DNA from: an uncultured Subdoligranulum sp.
GTDB taxonomy: Bacteria; Bacillota_A; Clostridia; Oscillospirales; Ruminococcaceae
DNA length: 13,436 nucleotides
Assembly (NCBI RefSeq): GCF_937890665.1
Contig: NZ_CALADU010000018.1
Span: forward strand, 1-13,436
Direction: 5' to 3'
The position numbers and the translations under genes are program-made. Below are positions 12,463-13,436 of the stretch, piece by piece. The notes below the pieces were generated by a model. The model searched no databases, was not told the DNA's origin, and was given only the letters and a program-made list of their open reading frames with translations. Numbering within the stretch: position 1 is the first letter of the stretch; each line of letters opens with the position of its first letter.

Positions 12463-13436
12463 CTATTTTTCAAAACTGCGGGTATCGGTGTTGACGCGCT
12501 TTAGGATGGCGTCCATCACGCTATCTTGCAGATAGCCGGGGTCCAGTTCGCTTTTCTGATAATGCAGATAGGGCATTTGGCGGGATTCCGTGACCAAAAG
12601 GTCGGTAAAAAATCGCTCCCAGCTAAAATATTGGCTGCTTTCCACATACTGTGCCGGATCGGCAAGGATGGCCGGAACCTTTTGGCTGTGGATCACGCCT
12701 GATTGCAGGATCAGCCATTCAAAAGATTCGGGCAGATAGATGCTCAAAGGCCGTACATGGACCAAGGAAAGAACCCGTTCCATCTCCGGCCCAAAAGCGG
12801 CTCCGTCTGCGATCACCAGAATTTCCTTCTCAGGGCTGCAATCCAGAATGGCCTGATACATGCGCGCCTTGCCGCCCGCGCTGATGCACTCTATGCCGTA
12901 CCGTTTACAGACCGCAGAAAAGAACGCAAATCCAGCGTTGGAATCTTCCACGATCACGGTGTCCGGCCGGGTGGGCAGGTCGGTGGCCGGGGTGTACAGC
13001 GGGTAGAAGCTGCTGTACAAACGCCTGGTCCCCTGGTAGCGGTTCCCGGCGTTGTTCTTGATGCCGTACACTTCGGTGATGCTGTAGGGCAGCGAGAACA
13101 GGCTGGTGCGGGTGGCGATCACATAGTAATTGCTGCTTGCACGGGCCGCTGCGGCAAATTCGTGGGTGGCTACAAACGGGTCCCCCTCGTCGATAAAAAC
13201 GATGCTGTCCTGGATCTGCGCCAGATTCAACTGCCAGTTCATCGCTGTGAGGACAACGCAGGGACGGGCACACTGCACCGTGACGCCGCTGCTCTCCCCA
13301 TTGGACTGGTGCGCCGCGATCATATCAATCAGGGTGGTTTTCCCTGTGGCGCTGTCCCCCCGCAGGATCGTGAGATTCCGGTTTATGGTGAATTTGTACT
13401 GCACCCGGCGGTTAAAGACTTTGATCGGATAGGAGC
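12463..13436 (-). CDS. P-loop ATP-binding protein of unknown function, 5' end cut by the window
   Basis: The frame is open to the right edge. A GTG at 13404 could start it, but the ten codons upstream read as plausible protein (YPIKVFNRR), so the true start is probably outside. Numbering from the GTG: Walker A is GDSATGKT (16-23), followed by TLIDMIA, and a Walker B-like IVFIDEGD lies at 68-75. Residues 145-215 resemble a Toprim fold: a strand ending in Glu (TVIVED, E153), a Gly-Lys turn (GGKAR), then a strand ending in Asp (ILVIADGAAFG, D200). The usual second Asp of Toprim DxD is absent. I recognise this as a family seen in gut Clostridia but know of no assigned function. A terminator follows, so it is a separate unit from the relaxase operon. 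Confidence 0.7.
   Translation of the reverse strand, partial: SYPIKVFNRRVQYKFTINRNLTILRGDSATGKTTLIDMIAAHQSNGESSGVTVQCARPCVVLTAMNWQLNLAQIQDSIVFIDEGDPFVATHEFAAAARASSNYYVIATRTSLFSLPYSITEVYGIKNNAGNRYQGTRRLYSSFYPLYTPATDLPTRPDTVIVEDSNAGFAFFSAVCKRYGIECISAGGKARMYQAILDCSPEKEILVIADGAAFGPEMERVLSLVHVRPLSIYLPESFEWLILQSGVIHSQKVPAILADPAQYVESSQYFSWERFFTDLLVTESRQMPYLHYQKSELDPGYLQDSVMDAILKRVNTDTRSFEK

Noticed and set aside
1..13436. CRISPR array, IS element or complete tRNA/rRNA gene
   Set aside because: I saw no regularly spaced repeats, no transposase and no complete tRNA or rRNA sequence on either strand.

Overview
This window looks like an internal piece of an integrative and conjugative element (ICE/CTn, Tn1549-like family) from a gut Bacillota, most likely an Oscillospiraceae/Ruminococcaceae relative such as Faecalibacterium, Gemmiger or Subdoligranulum. 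That placement is inferred from family content (PcfB, Maff2, CD1108-type peptidase, PrgI, VirB4, DUF3846, DUF6075), the fairly GC-rich coding sequence, strong AGGAGG ribosome sites and frequent TTG starts. No integrase, excisionase, replication gene, rRNA, complete tRNA or CRISPR array is visible. Every gene I accept is on the minus strand, so transcription runs from the right edge to the left edge.

In transcriptional order, right to left: (1) 13436-12463, a P-loop ATPase of unknown function cut by the window edge, closed by a strong terminator-like inverted repeat. (2) 12368-8209, the DNA-processing block: MOBP-type relaxase, PcfB (DUF3801) accessory protein, a 19-residue micro-ORF, the VirD4/TraG coupling ATPase and the Maff2 small membrane protein. 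These genes overlap or nearly touch. (3) 8208-7978, a control region with a possible promoter and two consecutive terminator hairpins. (4) 7977-3812, the membrane channel block: VirB6-like protein, a Phd/YefM-type antitoxin, a remnant of its RelE/ParE-type toxin, an AT-rich stretch of overlapping inverted repeats, PrgI and the VirB4/TraE ATPase. (5) 3796-3764, another terminator. (6) 3754-2110, three accessory genes: a PAPS-reductase-like PP-loop protein, a DUF6075 protein and a DUF3846 protein. (7) 2106-406, a membrane-anchored M23 cell-wall peptidase (CD1108 type). (8) 405-243, an intergenic gap. (9) 242-1, the N-terminus of a GH88/GH105-like glycoside hydrolase, which does not belong to the conjugation machinery.

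The relaxase would nick the element and stay on the transferred strand, PcfB and VirD4 would pass it to the channel, VirB4 would power assembly, PrgI, VirB6 and Maff2 would form the membrane parts, and the M23 enzyme would open the wall. The most interesting parts are the regulatory breaks between modules, the decayed toxin next to an intact antitoxin, a possible hidden second product inside pcfB, the PP-loop/DUF6075/DUF3846 cargo, and the ATPase with a Toprim-like second half. Family names come from reading the protein sequences by eye; no database search was run.
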